DNA of 64,000 bases from Thiotrichaceae bacterium UBA4486 (GTDB taxonomy: Bacteria; Pseudomonadota; Gammaproteobacteria; Eutrophobiales; Eutrophobiaceae): contig DGNS01000012.1 of NCBI GenBank assembly GCA_002389045.1, positions 55,364 through 119,363 of the forward strand, written 5' to 3'. A program made the translations under genes and the position numbers. The notes under the pieces are model-generated. The model ran no database searches. It had not been told where the DNA came from and saw only the letters and a program-made list of their open reading frames with translations. This document shows, in pieces, positions 9,312-17,737 of the stretch (position 1 is its first letter; every line of letters begins with the position of its first letter).

Positions 9312-10052
9312 ATGTTAATTATCCCTGCGATCGACATAAAAGACGGCAAGTGTGTGCGCCTGCGGCAGGGTCAGATGGATGAAGAAACCGTCTACGGACT
9401 GGATCCGCTTGAAGTCGCGAAACGCTGGGTCGACGCCGGCGCGCGACGGCTGCACATCGTTGATCTGAACGGCGCCACCGCCGGCCGGCCCGAGAACGCC
9501 GACATCATTCACGAAATCGCCGAACTCTACCCGGATATACCCATCCAGGTCGGTGGCGGCATCCGTAATGAGGACACGATACAGACCTACCTGGATGCCG
9601 GCGTCAAATACGTCATCATCGGCACCAAGGCGGTCACGACACCGCACTTCGTCTCCGACATCTGTCTTGAGTTTCCCGGGCACATCATCATTGGCCTCGA
9701 TGCCAGGGACGGCAAGCTCGCCACCAACGGCTGGTCGAAACTGTCGCACCACGACGCCGTGGACATGGCCCAGCGCTTCGAAGATGAGGGCGTGGCCGCG
9801 ATAATCTTCACCGACATCGGCCGTGACGGCATGCTCACCAGTGTCAATATCAAGGCGACGGTGAGCCTCAGCAGCCAGGTCAGCATACCGGTGATCGCCT
9901 CGGGCGGCATCACCAATCTGGACGATATACGTAACCTGTGCAAGGTCGCTGAAGAAGGCATCACCGGGGCCATTACCGGTCGGGCGATTTACGAGGGCAC
10001 GCTGGACTTCGCCGAGGCCCAGAAGCTCGCCGACGATCTCTGTCCCCTGTAA
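9312..10052 (+). CDS. hisA: ProFAR isomerase HisA
   Basis: The 246-residue beta/alpha barrel starts with [17 protein letters not shown], carrying the catalytic Asp8, and has the GLDARDG and [11 protein letters not shown] phosphate-binding segments. HisA isomerises ProFAR to PRFAR in histidine synthesis. A clear GAAGGAA ribosome site precedes the ATG. The preceding 200-bp gap separates it from polA. The earlier his genes (hisB, hisH) are not in the window, so the his operon is split in this genome. Confidence 0.97.
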   Translation: MLIIPAIDIKDGKCVRLRQGQMDEETVYGLDPLEVAKRWVDAGARRLHIVDLNGATAGRPENADIIHEIAELYPDIPIQVGGGIRNEDTIQTYLDAGVKYVIIGTKAVTTPHFVSDICLEFPGHIIIGLDARDGKLATNGWSKLSHHDAVDMAQRFEDEGVAAIIFTDIGRDGMLTSVNIKATVSLSSQVSIPVIASGGITNLDDIRNLCKVAEEGITGAITGRAIYEGTLDFAEAQKLADDLCPL

Positions 10053-10173
10053 ATAAAAAACCGCATGGCGTCATGCCGTAACCGCGGCAAAACCCGACAT
10101 TCGCGCATTCTTGATTCGCACATTTACCTGCAATCCCGTATTAATTAACCGACACCCGTAGTAACCTGATCCG

Positions 10174-10947
10174 ATGGGACTCGCCAAACGCATCATACCC
10201 TGCCTGGACGTGGACGCCGGCCGTGTCGTCAAGGGCGTGTGCTTTGTGAATATCCGCGATGCCGGTGACCCGGTCGAGGTTGCCCGGCGCTACGATGAAC
10301 AGGGCGCTGACGAGATTACCTTCCTCGATATCACTGCCAGCAGCGATGACCGCGACACCATGGTCGAGATAGTCCACGCCGTCGCCGGCGAGGTTTTTAT
10401 CCCGCTGACGGTGGGTGGCGGCATTCGCGAGCTCGAGGACATCCGCCGCATGCTGAATGCCGGTGCGGACAAGGTCAGCATCAATACCGCGGCAGTCAAC
10501 AACCCGGATTTTGTCTCCACCGCCGCACAACGATTCGGCTCGCAATGCATCGTCGTGGCCATTGACGCCAAGCGGGTAACCGGGCCCGGCGAGTCGCCGC
10601 GCTGGCATATCTTTACCCATGGCGGCCGCCGGGATACCGGCATTGACGCCGTTGAGTGGGCGGTGCAGATGTGCGCCCGCGGCGCCGGTGAGCTACTATT
10701 GACCAGCATGGACCGCGACGGCACGCGCAGCGGTTTTGATCTCGAACTGACCCGCGCCATCAGCGAGGCCGTGACCATCCCGGTGATTGCCTCAGGTGGG
10801 GTCGGCAACCTGGATCACCTTGCTGACGGTATCCTCAAGGGCAAGGCCGATGCAGTGCTCGCCGCCAGTATTTTCCATTTTGGTGAACACACCATCCGGG
10901 AGGCCAAGGAACTGATGGCCGGACGGAATATTGAAGTTCGATTATGA
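10174..10947 (+). CDS. hisF: Imidazole glycerol phosphate synthase subunit HisF
   Basis: The 257-residue barrel carries [17 protein letters not shown] at the N-terminus with the catalytic Asp12, the LTVGGGIRE loop and a C-terminal VIASGGVGN phosphate site. HisF uses ammonia delivered by HisH to make IGP and AICAR. It lies 121 bp after hisA and overlaps hisI by 4 bp (ATGA). The partner HisH must be encoded elsewhere. Confidence 0.98.
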   Translation: MGLAKRIIPCLDVDAGRVVKGVCFVNIRDAGDPVEVARRYDEQGADEITFLDITASSDDRDTMVEIVHAVAGEVFIPLTVGGGIRELEDIRRMLNAGADKVSINTAAVNNPDFVSTAAQRFGSQCIVVAIDAKRVTGPGESPRWHIFTHGGRRDTGIDAVEWAVQMCARGAGELLLTSMDRDGTRSGFDLELTRAISEAVTIPVIASGGVGNLDHLADGILKGKADAVLAASIFHFGEHTIREAKELMAGRNIEVRL

Positions 10948-11342
10948 TGACAGCCGATAATGACGCCTGGCTTGATGCGGTCAACTGGAACAGCGAGGGC
11001 CTGGTGCCCGCCATTGCCCAGGACGTCGGCACCGGCAAGGTGCTGACACTGGCATGGATGAACCGCGAGGCGTTGGCCCTGACATACACGGAGCAGCGCG
11101 CAGTCTACTGGTCGCGCTCGCGGCAGAAGCTGTGGCGCAAGGGCGAGGAGTCCGGCCACGTGCAGCAGTTGCAGCAGATCCGTCTCGACTGTGATGGCGA
11201 CAGCGTGTTACTGCTGGTACGCCAGGTGGGTGGCATCGCCTGCCATACCGGCCGGGAACGCTGTTTTTACCGGACGCTCGATAACGGCGCCTGGAAGATC
11301 GATGAAGCCGTGCTCAAGGACCCGGCCACGATCTATCGTTAA
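10944..11342 (+). CDS. hisI: Phosphoribosyl-AMP cyclohydrolase HisI
   Basis: The 132-residue protein has the family's [17 protein letters not shown] substrate loop, the CDGD metal site and the C-terminal [12 protein letters not shown] zinc motif. It opens the purine ring of PR-AMP in histidine synthesis. It is a stand-alone domain; the pyrophosphohydrolase is the separate next gene. It overlaps hisF by 4 bp. Confidence 0.97.
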   Translation: MMTADNDAWLDAVNWNSEGLVPAIAQDVGTGKVLTLAWMNREALALTYTEQRAVYWSRSRQKLWRKGEESGHVQQLQQIRLDCDGDSVLLLVRQVGGIACHTGRERCFYRTLDNGAWKIDEAVLKDPATIYR

Positions 11343-11357
11343 TATGGCGGCTAAACA

Positions 11358-11684
11358 ATGAACAGTGATAACATACTGCGGCAACTGGCGGAAACCCTGC
11401 AAACCCGGAAACAGGCCGACCCGGAGAAATCCTACGTGGCCAGTCTCTATGCCAGGGGCCTTGACAGCATTCTGAAAAAGATCGGCGAGGAAGCTGCGGA
11501 AACCATCCTCGCCGCCAAGGATGCGGATCGTGAGGGCATTATTCATGAAACCGCCGATCTCTGGTTTCACTGCCTGGTCATGTTGTCACAGGCAAACATT
11601 TCTCCGGATGAAGTTCTGGCTGAGCTGGAACGGCGCTTTGGCGTTTCCGGACACGAGGAGAAGGCTGGCCGCACGCCTTCCTGA
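11358..11684 (+). CDS. hisE: Phosphoribosyl-ATP pyrophosphohydrolase HisE
   Basis: The 108-residue all-alpha protein has the MazG-like metal motif [14 protein letters not shown] followed by ETADLWFH. It converts PR-ATP to PR-AMP. It begins 15 bp after hisI. The linkage hisE-tatA seen here is very common in proteobacteria. Confidence 0.97.
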   Translation: MNSDNILRQLAETLQTRKQADPEKSYVASLYARGLDSILKKIGEEAAETILAAKDADREGIIHETADLWFHCLVMLSQANISPDEVLAELERRFGVSGHEEKAGRTPS

Positions 11685-11714
11685 ATAACACACCTGTCGA
11701 AGGAGGAATTACTA

Positions 11715-11951
11715 ATGGGCATGCCCGGACCCTGGGAACTCATCATCATCCTGGCCATCGTCGCCATACTGTTCGGCACCGGCAAGCTGCGAAATATCGG
11801 CAGTGATCTGGGCACCGCGGTAAAAGGCTTTCAGAATGCCTTCAAAGGCGGCAGCGAGGAGAAAAAAGTGGAAAAAGAGGACAACAACAAACCCTCCAGC
11901 AATGTAATCGAGGGCGAGGTGGACAATCACTCTGAAGACAAACGGGCCTGA
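11715..11951 (+). CDS. tatA: Sec-independent translocase subunit TatA
   Basis: The 78-residue protein has one N-terminal membrane helix (WELIIILAIVAILFG), then FGTGKLRNIGSDLG at the hinge and an amphipathic helix, then a charged tail. TatA oligomers form the passage for folded proteins in the inner membrane. A strong AAGGAGG ribosome site lies before the ATG, fitting the excess of TatA needed over TatB and TatC. Confidence 0.96.
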   Translation: MGMPGPWELIIILAIVAILFGTGKLRNIGSDLGTAVKGFQNAFKGGSEEKKVEKEDNNKPSSNVIEGEVDNHSEDKRA

Positions 11952-11971
11952 CGCGCTGCTGTACCCCGGCC

Positions 11972-12307
11972 ATGTTTGATATCGGTTTCTGGGAACTGGT
12001 GCTGATCGGCGTCATCGCGCTGTTTGCTGTCGGCCCGGATCGATTACCCGGCTTTGTTCGTGAGTGCGGCGAATGGCTGGCGCGACTGCGCCGGATGATC
12101 AATACCGCCCGCCGTGAACTCCAGAACGAACTCAAGCTGCATGAACAACAGGATCTGAAGTCCAGCCTTGCCGATCTCGATGACCTGATGAAAAACGCCC
12201 CGGACCGGCAACAGGATCTGAAGCCCAGCCTTGCCGATCTTGATGACCTGATGAAAAACGCCCCGGACCGGCAACCGTCACCGGATCAAAAAGACAACGA
12301 CGGCTGA
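11972..12307 (+). CDS. tatB: Twin-arginine translocase subunit TatB, with a duplicated segment
   Basis: The 111-residue protein starts with MFDIGFWELVLIGVIALFAVGPDRLP, the TatB membrane helix and hinge, then an amphipathic helix. TatB with TatC receives twin-arginine signal peptides. The C-terminal half contains two 21-residue tandem copies starting at about residue 59 (QQDLK..LADLDDLMKNAPDR), from an in-frame 63-bp DNA duplication. The tail of TatB is variable in the family, so the gene is probably functional. Confidence 0.95.
   Translation: MFDIGFWELVLIGVIALFAVGPDRLPGFVRECGEWLARLRRMINTARRELQNELKLHEQQDLKSSLADLDDLMKNAPDRQQDLKPSLADLDDLMKNAPDRQPSPDQKDNDG
12146..12271 (+). repeat. 63-bp tandem duplication inside tatB
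   Basis: Two adjacent copies, 12146-12208 and 12209-12271, differ at only two bases (a Ser/Pro codon and a silent CTC/CTT). The unit is a multiple of three, so the frame is kept. The low divergence implies a recent duplication or ongoing homogenisation. Confidence 0.95.
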
Positions 12308-12323
12308 TCCGGATATAGAAGGG

Positions 12324-13058
12324 ATGGCCGACGAGACCTCGTTAATTTCCCACCTGATCGAATTACGAATGCGCCTGATTCGCTGTTGTATCAGTGTGCT
12401 CGCGGTGTTTTTGTTGCTGGTGGGTTTTTCGTCCGAGATCTACCACCTCATTGCCAACCCGCTGCTGGAGTTGTTGCCACAGGGCGGCAGCATGATCGCC
12501 ACCGAGGTGGCCTCTCCCTTCCTGACGCCCTTCAAGTTAACACTGATCGTCGCCTTCTACCTGGCCATGCCGTACATGCTCTGGCAGATCTGGCAGTTCA
12601 TTTCCCCGGGATTGTACACAAAGGAAAAACTCGCGGCATTGCCGCTGTTTATTGCCAGCGTCATCCTGTTCTATGTCGGCACCCTGTTTGCCCTGGTCGT
12701 TGTATCGCCTTTGCTGTATGCATTTTTCCAGGCCATGTCTCCGGAGGGCGTGGTCGTGATGCCTGATATAACCCGCTTCCTGGATTTTGTGATCAAGCTG
12801 GCGTTCGGATTTGGCATCGCTTTCGAGGTCCCGGTGATCACCTTCATGGTCGTCAAAAGCGGTCTTGTAGAAGTTGCAACCTTGCGCAGGAAGCGGCCCT
12901 TCATTATCGTGGCCGCGTTCGTCTTCGCCACGCTGTTGACACCGCCGGATGTGATTTCACAACTGTTGCTTGCTGTTCCGGTCCTGGTGCTGTTCGAGGC
13001 GGGGCTGTTTCTCGCGGCTCGCTCGGCGCAGTCCGGGCGGGAAGAAGAAGAGGCCTGA
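12324..13058 (+). CDS. tatC: Twin-arginine translocase subunit TatC
   Basis: The 244-residue protein has the six membrane helices of TatC, the early LISHLIELRMRLIRC segment that binds signal peptides, the conserved ATEVASPFLTPFKLT loop and LTPPDVISQ in the last loop. It is the core receptor of the Tat pathway in the inner membrane. It follows tatB after 16 bp. Its TGA stop ends at the base directly before the stop of the convergent C13 peptidase gene. Confidence 0.97.
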   Translation: MADETSLISHLIELRMRLIRCCISVLAVFLLLVGFSSEIYHLIANPLLELLPQGGSMIATEVASPFLTPFKLTLIVAFYLAMPYMLWQIWQFISPGLYTKEKLAALPLFIASVILFYVGTLFALVVVSPLLYAFFQAMSPEGVVVMPDITRFLDFVIKLAFGFGIAFEVPVITFMVVKSGLVEVATLRRKRPFIIVAAFVFATLLTPPDVISQLLLAVPVLVLFEAGLFLAARSAQSGREEEEA

Positions 13059-14432
13059 TTAAAGCCCGGCACGGTGGCGGTAAAACACCTTCAGTTTCTC
13101 TCCTATTTTTTCACCCGCCACCATCCGCGGCAACGAGGGCAGGTGACCCTCATCACGCTCACGCCTGCCAATACGCGCGGCGGCAATTTCAAAAGCCTCC
13201 TCGAAAGACACTGTTTGTGACAGCGCATGGTCGAACAACGCCTCGCCAAAATAGGTAAAGCGGCCATCGTGACCGCATCCAAATGAATTACGATCCGGGG
13301 CGGCGGCGCTGATAAGCAATGTATATGGATCTTTCAACTCGTCCAGAAAGCCGCCGGAATAACAGGATGAAATGATGATCACTTTCCATTTTATGCCGGC
13401 ACCGAGCAGCGCATTATGTATCTGTGTCGGCGTCAGATCATTCAGGCCCAGGGGCGTCATCTGCACACTCAGCCGGTGGTCTTTGGAGCCGTGCGAGGTA
13501 AAAAACAGAAACAGGATATCTTCCTGCACATCCATCCTGCCGGCAATGATGTGTAGCGCCGCCTCCAGGTTGTGGCGGTTGGCGACAGGATAACGTGACA
13601 GGGTCTCGGCATTATTAATCAAAACCATGGCCTTGCCTTTGCCGGTGAAACTGCGCTCCATCAGGTCCTTTACAAAGAGCGTTTCATTGCGAAATACATC
13701 TTCGTCGGCAAAGCCGGCGAAGCCCAGAAAAAACATATCCACGACACCCGGCGTCTGCCGGCTCAGGCTGCCGGCCTGCAGGGCCAGCAGATCGTTTTGC
13801 AGATAGTAGGTGTCTTCAATATTGATATCGATGTCAGGAGCGACTTCGTCATTCGTGCTCGCCGCGATGGAGTACCACAACGGCTGGCCGGGGATATAAA
13901 ACAGGGCCGGGATATTGATCAATGCGTAGACGAGCACCAGCATAAAAGCCCGTGTCCATGAAACGCGCAGGAATCGGCCCAGCGTGCGCAGGATAATTGA
14001 TAAATACCAGGCTATATAAACGCCAAACACCAGCCACTCGGTGATCGGCGGTGAGGCGCCGGGCATGTAATCAGCCGCCGCGTCGATCAGCAGGCAGCCG
14101 AACCAGACCGGCGGCACAACCGACAGAAACATCACGATCAGTTTCAGGCTGTTGCGAAAATCCCGCTGCAGCCAGGCAAGCACAAACACACTGAGCAAAA
14201 ACAACAGGTACAGCGTCGCCTGGTAACTCAGTCCGAAAGGGTTGAAACGGTTTGCAGGTGCCGTGGCGAAATAGTCCTGGGCAAACGGCAACAGGAACGA
14301 GATGCCGAGCAGGGCCATGGCCTGGGGGAAAGTGGCGGTAAAATACCATGGCCTGACCTTAAGGAAAAATGCCAGGCGAACGCCCGCAAGCAAATTGCGG
14401 CAGAGATCCGGAAAAAACCGCAGCGGGTTCAA
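13059..14432 (-). CDS. Membrane-bound C13 (legumain/GPI8-like) cysteine peptidase
   Basis: The N-terminal half has about five hydrophobic helices (for example ALLGISFLLPF, TLYLLFLLSVFVLAWL, FMLVLVYALINIPALFY). The C-terminal half has the caspase-fold C13 signature: FFTSHGS with the likely catalytic His314 and IISSCYSGGF with Cys357. I chose the TTG at 14432 because the upstream ATGs at 14525 and 14510 would overlap the rhodanese gene by more than 65 bp and encode an implausible tail; the start remains uncertain. Bacterial members of this family are essentially uncharacterised. The catalytic domain probably lies in the periplasm. It follows the rhodanese gene closely and abuts tatC. Confidence 0.82.
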   Translation of the reverse strand: MNPLRFFPDLCRNLLAGVRLAFFLKVRPWYFTATFPQAMALLGISFLLPFAQDYFATAPANRFNPFGLSYQATLYLLFLLSVFVLAWLQRDFRNSLKLIVMFLSVVPPVWFGCLLIDAAADYMPGASPPITEWLVFGVYIAWYLSIILRTLGRFLRVSWTRAFMLVLVYALINIPALFYIPGQPLWYSIAASTNDEVAPDIDINIEDTYYLQNDLLALQAGSLSRQTPGVVDMFFLGFAGFADEDVFRNETLFVKDLMERSFTGKGKAMVLINNAETLSRYPVANRHNLEAALHIIAGRMDVQEDILFLFFTSHGSKDHRLSVQMTPLGLNDLTPTQIHNALLGAGIKWKVIIISSCYSGGFLDELKDPYTLLISAAAPDRNSFGCGHDGRFTYFGEALFDHALSQTVSFEEAFEIAAARIGRRERDEGHLPSLPRMVAGEKIGEKLKVFYRHRAGL

Positions 14433-14442
14433 GACCGGGGGT

Positions 14443-14871
14443 TCAGGATTGCTCCCAGGGCAGGTTATGGAATCGCCAGCCGTTGATGTGGTTGCGGTGC
14501 TTCTGGCCATCACGGTCGCCTTCAAAGCCTTCCGTCACGTTGAATACCGTTTTGAAACCTTCCGCACACAGGGCTTTTGCCGCCGCCTCGGAACGCTTGC
14601 CGCTGCGGCAGATGGCCAGCACGGGCACCTTCTCGACGGCCCGGTCCACGGATCGGTGTGAGAGCAGTTCGCGCACCTTGTTAACGAAGCCGGGATCCAC
14701 CTGCCAGTCGGGAGCCTCCATCCAGGGAATATTGACCGCGTTCAGGGGATGGCCCACGTATTCGAATTCCATGCTGGTACGTACATCTATGAGAATCGCG
14801 GCAGGGTCGTTTTCCAGTATATTCCAGGCTTCGGGAGGATTAATTTCTTTGACGTCGGCGGTTTCGGTCAT
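14443..14871 (-). CDS. Single-domain rhodanese-like sulfurtransferase
   Basis: The 142-residue product has the rhodanese fold with LIDVRTSMEFEYVGHP and the active loop CRSGKRS; the Cys would carry the persulfide. It ends with the NGWRFHNLPW motif seen in many proteobacterial single-domain members. I chose the ATG at 14871 because the longer TTG form adds 26 unsupported residues. It is divergent from the ArsR-type gene, which makes a sulfur-responsive link possible but unproven. Confidence 0.88.
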   Translation of the reverse strand: MTETADVKEINPPEAWNILENDPAAILIDVRTSMEFEYVGHPLNAVNIPWMEAPDWQVDPGFVNKVRELLSHRSVDRAVEKVPVLAICRSGKRSEAAAKALCAEGFKTVFNVTEGFEGDRDGQKHRNHINGWRFHNLPWEQS

Positions 14872-15087
14872 ACGCGTACCCTGTTGCTGTGTGGCTGTGA
14901 GTGGATGGAAGCGGGCTTCCAGACACTGCAAAACTAGCGTGTTTGTCAAAGAAAATATACATCAAGTTCCGAAAATGTAAAAAATGCAGAGCTGTTATCG
15001 CCGCCCACGGCGTTGCCTCTGACCGGATCACGTCCGCATGGCCGGCTGCGGATTTTGTGCCGAAAACGCCTGGCGTCGGAGATACAT

Positions 15088-15102
15088 TATATTCTCAATA
15101 TA
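15088..15102. promoter_or_regulatory. Candidate operator of the ArsR-type regulator
   Basis: TATATT-CTC-AATATA is a perfect inverted repeat with 6-bp arms. It lies 2 bp before the -35 box of the putative regulator promoter. AT-rich short palindromes at this position are typical ArsR/SmtB sites; binding is inferred. Confidence 0.5.
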
Positions 15103-15104
15103 TC

Positions 15105-15132
15105 TTGATTCTTTTATGTATTGATCTAGTAT
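15105..15132 (+). promoter_or_regulatory. Candidate sigma70 promoter of the ArsR-type gene
   Basis: TTGATT at 15105-15110 and TAGTAT at 15127-15132 are spaced by 16 bp, a fair -35/-10 pair upstream of the regulator. Confidence 0.45.
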
Positions 15133-15214
15133 GTAACCCTTGCCCGGGTCCGAGGCTGACCGCCGCCGGCCGGGCTTAATCAGATCCTTCGATACACATT
15201 TGCCGGGGTGCCAT

Positions 15215-15547
15215 TTGCAAACTCAGCCTCTTGACGATACAGGCGACCTGGAACAAACTCTGTTACCGCTGGATTTTCTCAAGCAGGCCTCGGAACGCCT
15301 GAAATGTGTTGCCCATCCGCACCGCCTGCGCATCATCGAGATCCTGCTCAGCGGCGAATACACCGTGGACACCATTGCCCGACTGTGCGCACTGACGCAA
15401 CCGGCCACCAGCGGGCACCTGCGCCTGATGGAAAGCAAGGGATTGTTACGCTGCGAACGCCGCGGACGCACAGTGTACTACTCGGTGGCCGAGCCCCGCC
15501 TGGCCGGTGTCCTCGACTGTATCAGGGAAAATTACCAACAGGATTAG
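15215..15547 (+). CDS. ArsR/SmtB-family transcriptional regulator
   Basis: The 110-residue winged-helix protein has LKCVAHPHRLRIIEIL, the recognition region LTQPATSGHLRLMESKGLL and the wing ERRGRTVYYSV, all standard for ArsR repressors. The usual arsenic ELCVCDL motif is absent, but Cys residues are found at four places (LKC, RLC, LRC, LDC), so a thiol or persulfide sensor is possible. The start is uncertain: I chose the TTG at 15215, which has a GGGG-type ribosome site and gives a normal length; TTGs at 15140 and 15200 are alternatives. The divergent rhodanese is the likely regulon member, with an AT-rich palindrome between them. Confidence 0.85.
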   Translation: MQTQPLDDTGDLEQTLLPLDFLKQASERLKCVAHPHRLRIIEILLSGEYTVDTIARLCALTQPATSGHLRLMESKGLLRCERRGRTVYYSVAEPRLAGVLDCIRENYQQD

Positions 15548-15691
15548 CTGTACGACTGACCCCCCGGCGCATGCCGCTATGACTTCCACGCAATTTATGG
15601 TGGAATAATCTTCTTGCAAATCAGATACTCGCCCCCGGCGGCGATTACGTATCCCGTTCATTACAGCAACAATTAATACAGGAGAAAGGCT

Positions 15692-16612
15692 ATGCCAATG
15701 GACGACCAAGACGGCGTCATCTGGCTTGATGGGGCATTTGTGCCCTGGCGTGAGGCAAAAATTCACGTTTTGACCCACACACTGCATTACGGCATGGGTG
15801 CGTTCGAGGGCATACGCGCCTACGCAACCGGGCGCGGCACGGCCATCTTCCGGCTCGAAGACCACACGGATCGCCTGTTTCGCTCCCTGCATATTCTGCG
15901 CATGCAGATGCCCTGGGACAAGGCCACGATCAACGCGGCCTGCCTTGATGCACTGCGTGAGAACGGACTGCAGTCGGCCTACCTGCGGCCGATGTGTTTT
16001 TACGGGGCGGAAGGTATGGGTCTGCGCGCTGACAATCTCAAGGTTCACGCTACTATCGCCGCCTGGTCATGGGGTTCCTACCTGGGCAGCGAGGGCATGG
16101 AAAAAGGCATTCGCATCAAAACCTCTTCGTTTACGCGCCACCATGTCAACATTACCATGTGCAAGGCCAAGGCCAACGGCAATTACATGAACTCCATGCT
16201 GGCCTTGCAGGAAGCGCTGGACTGCGGTTACGACGAAGCCCTGTTACTGGACAACGAGGGTTACGTGGCCGAGGGCAGCGGGGAAAATATTTTCATCGTC
16301 CGCAACGGCATCCTCTACACGCCGGATCTGACCTCGGCCCTGGAAGGGATTACCCGCGACACTATCATGGCGCTGGCCGGGGAATGCGGTTACCGTGTCG
16401 TCGAAAAACGGCTGACGCGGGACGAGGTCTACATTGCGGACGAGGCTTTCTTTACCGGCACCGCGGCCGAGGTTACTCCCATCCGCGAACTGGACGGGCG
16501 CAGCATCGGCAGCGGCAGTCGCGGCCCGGTCACGGAAAAACTCCAGGCCCTGTACTTCGATACCGTGCAGGGCAAACACACGGTCAAGGAGAACTGGTTA
16601 AGTCATGTCTGA
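15692..16612 (+). CDS. ilvE: Branched-chain amino acid aminotransferase
   Basis: The 306-residue class IV PLP enzyme has the KANGNYMNSMLA motif with Lys160 as the PLP lysine, the EGSGENIF loop and the GTAAEVTPIRELDG segment, all as in IlvE. It transaminates the keto acids of Leu, Ile and Val. A good AGGAGAAAGG ribosome site precedes the ATG. The small zinc-finger gene overlaps its 3' end by 8 bp, as in pseudomonads where ilvE heads the LPS core genes. Confidence 0.96.
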   Translation: MPMDDQDGVIWLDGAFVPWREAKIHVLTHTLHYGMGAFEGIRAYATGRGTAIFRLEDHTDRLFRSLHILRMQMPWDKATINAACLDALRENGLQSAYLRPMCFYGAEGMGLRADNLKVHATIAAWSWGSYLGSEGMEKGIRIKTSSFTRHHVNITMCKAKANGNYMNSMLALQEALDCGYDEALLLDNEGYVAEGSGENIFIVRNGILYTPDLTSALEGITRDTIMALAGECGYRVVEKRLTRDEVYIADEAFFTGTAAEVTPIRELDGRSIGSGSRGPVTEKLQALYFDTVQGKHTVKENWLSHV

Positions 16613-16811
16613 AGCACAACAGTTACAAATGCCCAACGCGGAAAAAACCTACACGGTTACACGGGACCAGTTGCCGCTACACTGTCCGACGGAAACAATG
16701 AGTCTGTGGAATTCCCATCCACGGGTTTACCTGCCCATCGAGGCAACCGGGCAGGCCGCCTGCCCATACTGTGGCGCGGTTTATACCCTGGATGATCAAG
16801 GGCCGTCTTGA
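16605..16811 (+). CDS. zf-CHCC zinc-finger protein
   Basis: The 68-residue protein has the Cys-His-Cys-Cys pattern (LHCP, SHPRVYLPI, CPYCG) of the zf-CHCC family, related to the zinc module of the complex I subunit NDUFS6. Its role in bacteria is unknown. It overlaps ilvE by 8 bp and the next gene by 4 bp. It is a regular companion of ilvE in gammaproteobacteria. Confidence 0.9.
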   Translation: MSEAQQLQMPNAEKTYTVTRDQLPLHCPTETMSLWNSHPRVYLPIEATGQAACPYCGAVYTLDDQGPS

Positions 16812-17737
16812 TCCCCGCTGACGCTGTCACTGTATGGCGTTTTGTCGATGGCAAACCCGGGCACGACCGGCAGAGCGCCGGCCTGGTGCGGGCGCTGCAG
16901 GAGCGCCGCCCCTGTGCGACACGTACCTGCAGTGTCGGCCCGGCCGCGCGGGTTCTTGTGGATCTGCTGCTCGGACGCAGTCCGGTCACTGACGCTGTGC
17001 CGCGGCCGGACATAGCCGTCGGCGCCGGACATGCCACGCACCTGCCACTGCTCGCGGCCAGACGCGCCACCGGCTGCGCGGCTATCGTACTCATGAAACC
17101 GGGCCTGCCTCTTGGCTGGTTTGATCTGTGCCTGGTTCCGCGACACGACCATGTCGGCAGCAGTGATCATGTCGTGGAAACCGAGGGCGCCATCAATCCG
17201 ATCATTCACACACCGGAGAAAACGCCGGGCACCGGCATGATACTGCTCGGCGGCCCATCGAAACACTATGACTGGGACAGCGAGGCCGTGCTCAGACAGA
17301 TCAGGGCCGTACTGGAAAAAAACGCTGCCACCCACTGGCAAATCACCAGTTCCCGCCGCACACCCGCGGAATTCATGGCCGAACTCGCGCCTCTGGCCGG
17401 TGAACGCGTGCGGCTGGCGCCGCACACGGAGTGTCCGCCCGGTTGGCTGGATCGCGAACTGCCGCGCCAGGAACAGGCGTGGGTCAGCCCGGACAGCGTC
17501 TCCATGGTCTACGAAGCCATTAGCGCAGGCGCCCGGGTGGGCCTGTTTGATCTTCCCGCACAGCGGGCCGACAAGATCACACGCGCCATTGATGAGCTTT
17601 GCGCCGCGGGGATGGCGACACCTTTCAGCCTCTGGCGCGAAGGCCGGGTCCTGTCCACACCGCCGCGGATCCTGAATGAGGCCGATCGTTGCGCCGAAAT
17701 CATCAGCGACCGTTTTCTCACTCCGCATTTATTATGA
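16808..17737 (+). CDS. ELM1-like GT-B family protein (mitochondrial fission ELM1 family)
   Basis: The 309-residue protein has WRFVDGKPGHDRQSAGL at the N-terminus and a C-terminal VSPDSVSMVYEAISAG motif. Both mark the bacterial ELM1 family (DUF1022), which has a GT-B-like two-domain shape. In bacteria it is almost always found among LPS genes, so a glycosyltransferase-like role is plausible but unproven. It starts with TTG overlapping the previous stop, and ends with an ATGA overlap with the methyltransferase, indicating a tightly coupled operon. Confidence 0.85.
   Translation: MIPADAVTVWRFVDGKPGHDRQSAGLVRALQERRPCATRTCSVGPAARVLVDLLLGRSPVTDAVPRPDIAVGAGHATHLPLLAARRATGCAAIVLMKPGLPLGWFDLCLVPRHDHVGSSDHVVETEGAINPIIHTPEKTPGTGMILLGGPSKHYDWDSEAVLRQIRAVLEKNAATHWQITSSRRTPAEFMAELAPLAGERVRLAPHTECPPGWLDRELPRQEQAWVSPDSVSMVYEAISAGARVGLFDLPAQRADKITRAIDELCAAGMATPFSLWREGRVLSTPPRILNEADRCAEIISDRFLTPHLL

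Larger units (their letters stand above)
14872..15214. other. Divergent non-coding region, rhodanese to ArsR-type gene
   Basis: This 343-bp stretch holds no supported gene. Its right half is AT-rich and contains the palindrome and promoter listed separately. The TTG-started extension of the regulator frame from 15140 is possible but unlikely. Confidence 0.6.

Noticed and set aside
10060..10080. Imperfect hairpin after hisA as a terminator
   Set aside because: Weak pairing and no T-run; hisA and hisF are probably co-transcribed.
13059..14525. Long form of the C13 peptidase starting at ATG 14525
   Set aside because: It would overlap the rhodanese gene by 83 bp, and the extra residues are Thr/Ser-rich and unlike the family; TTG 14432 is preferred.
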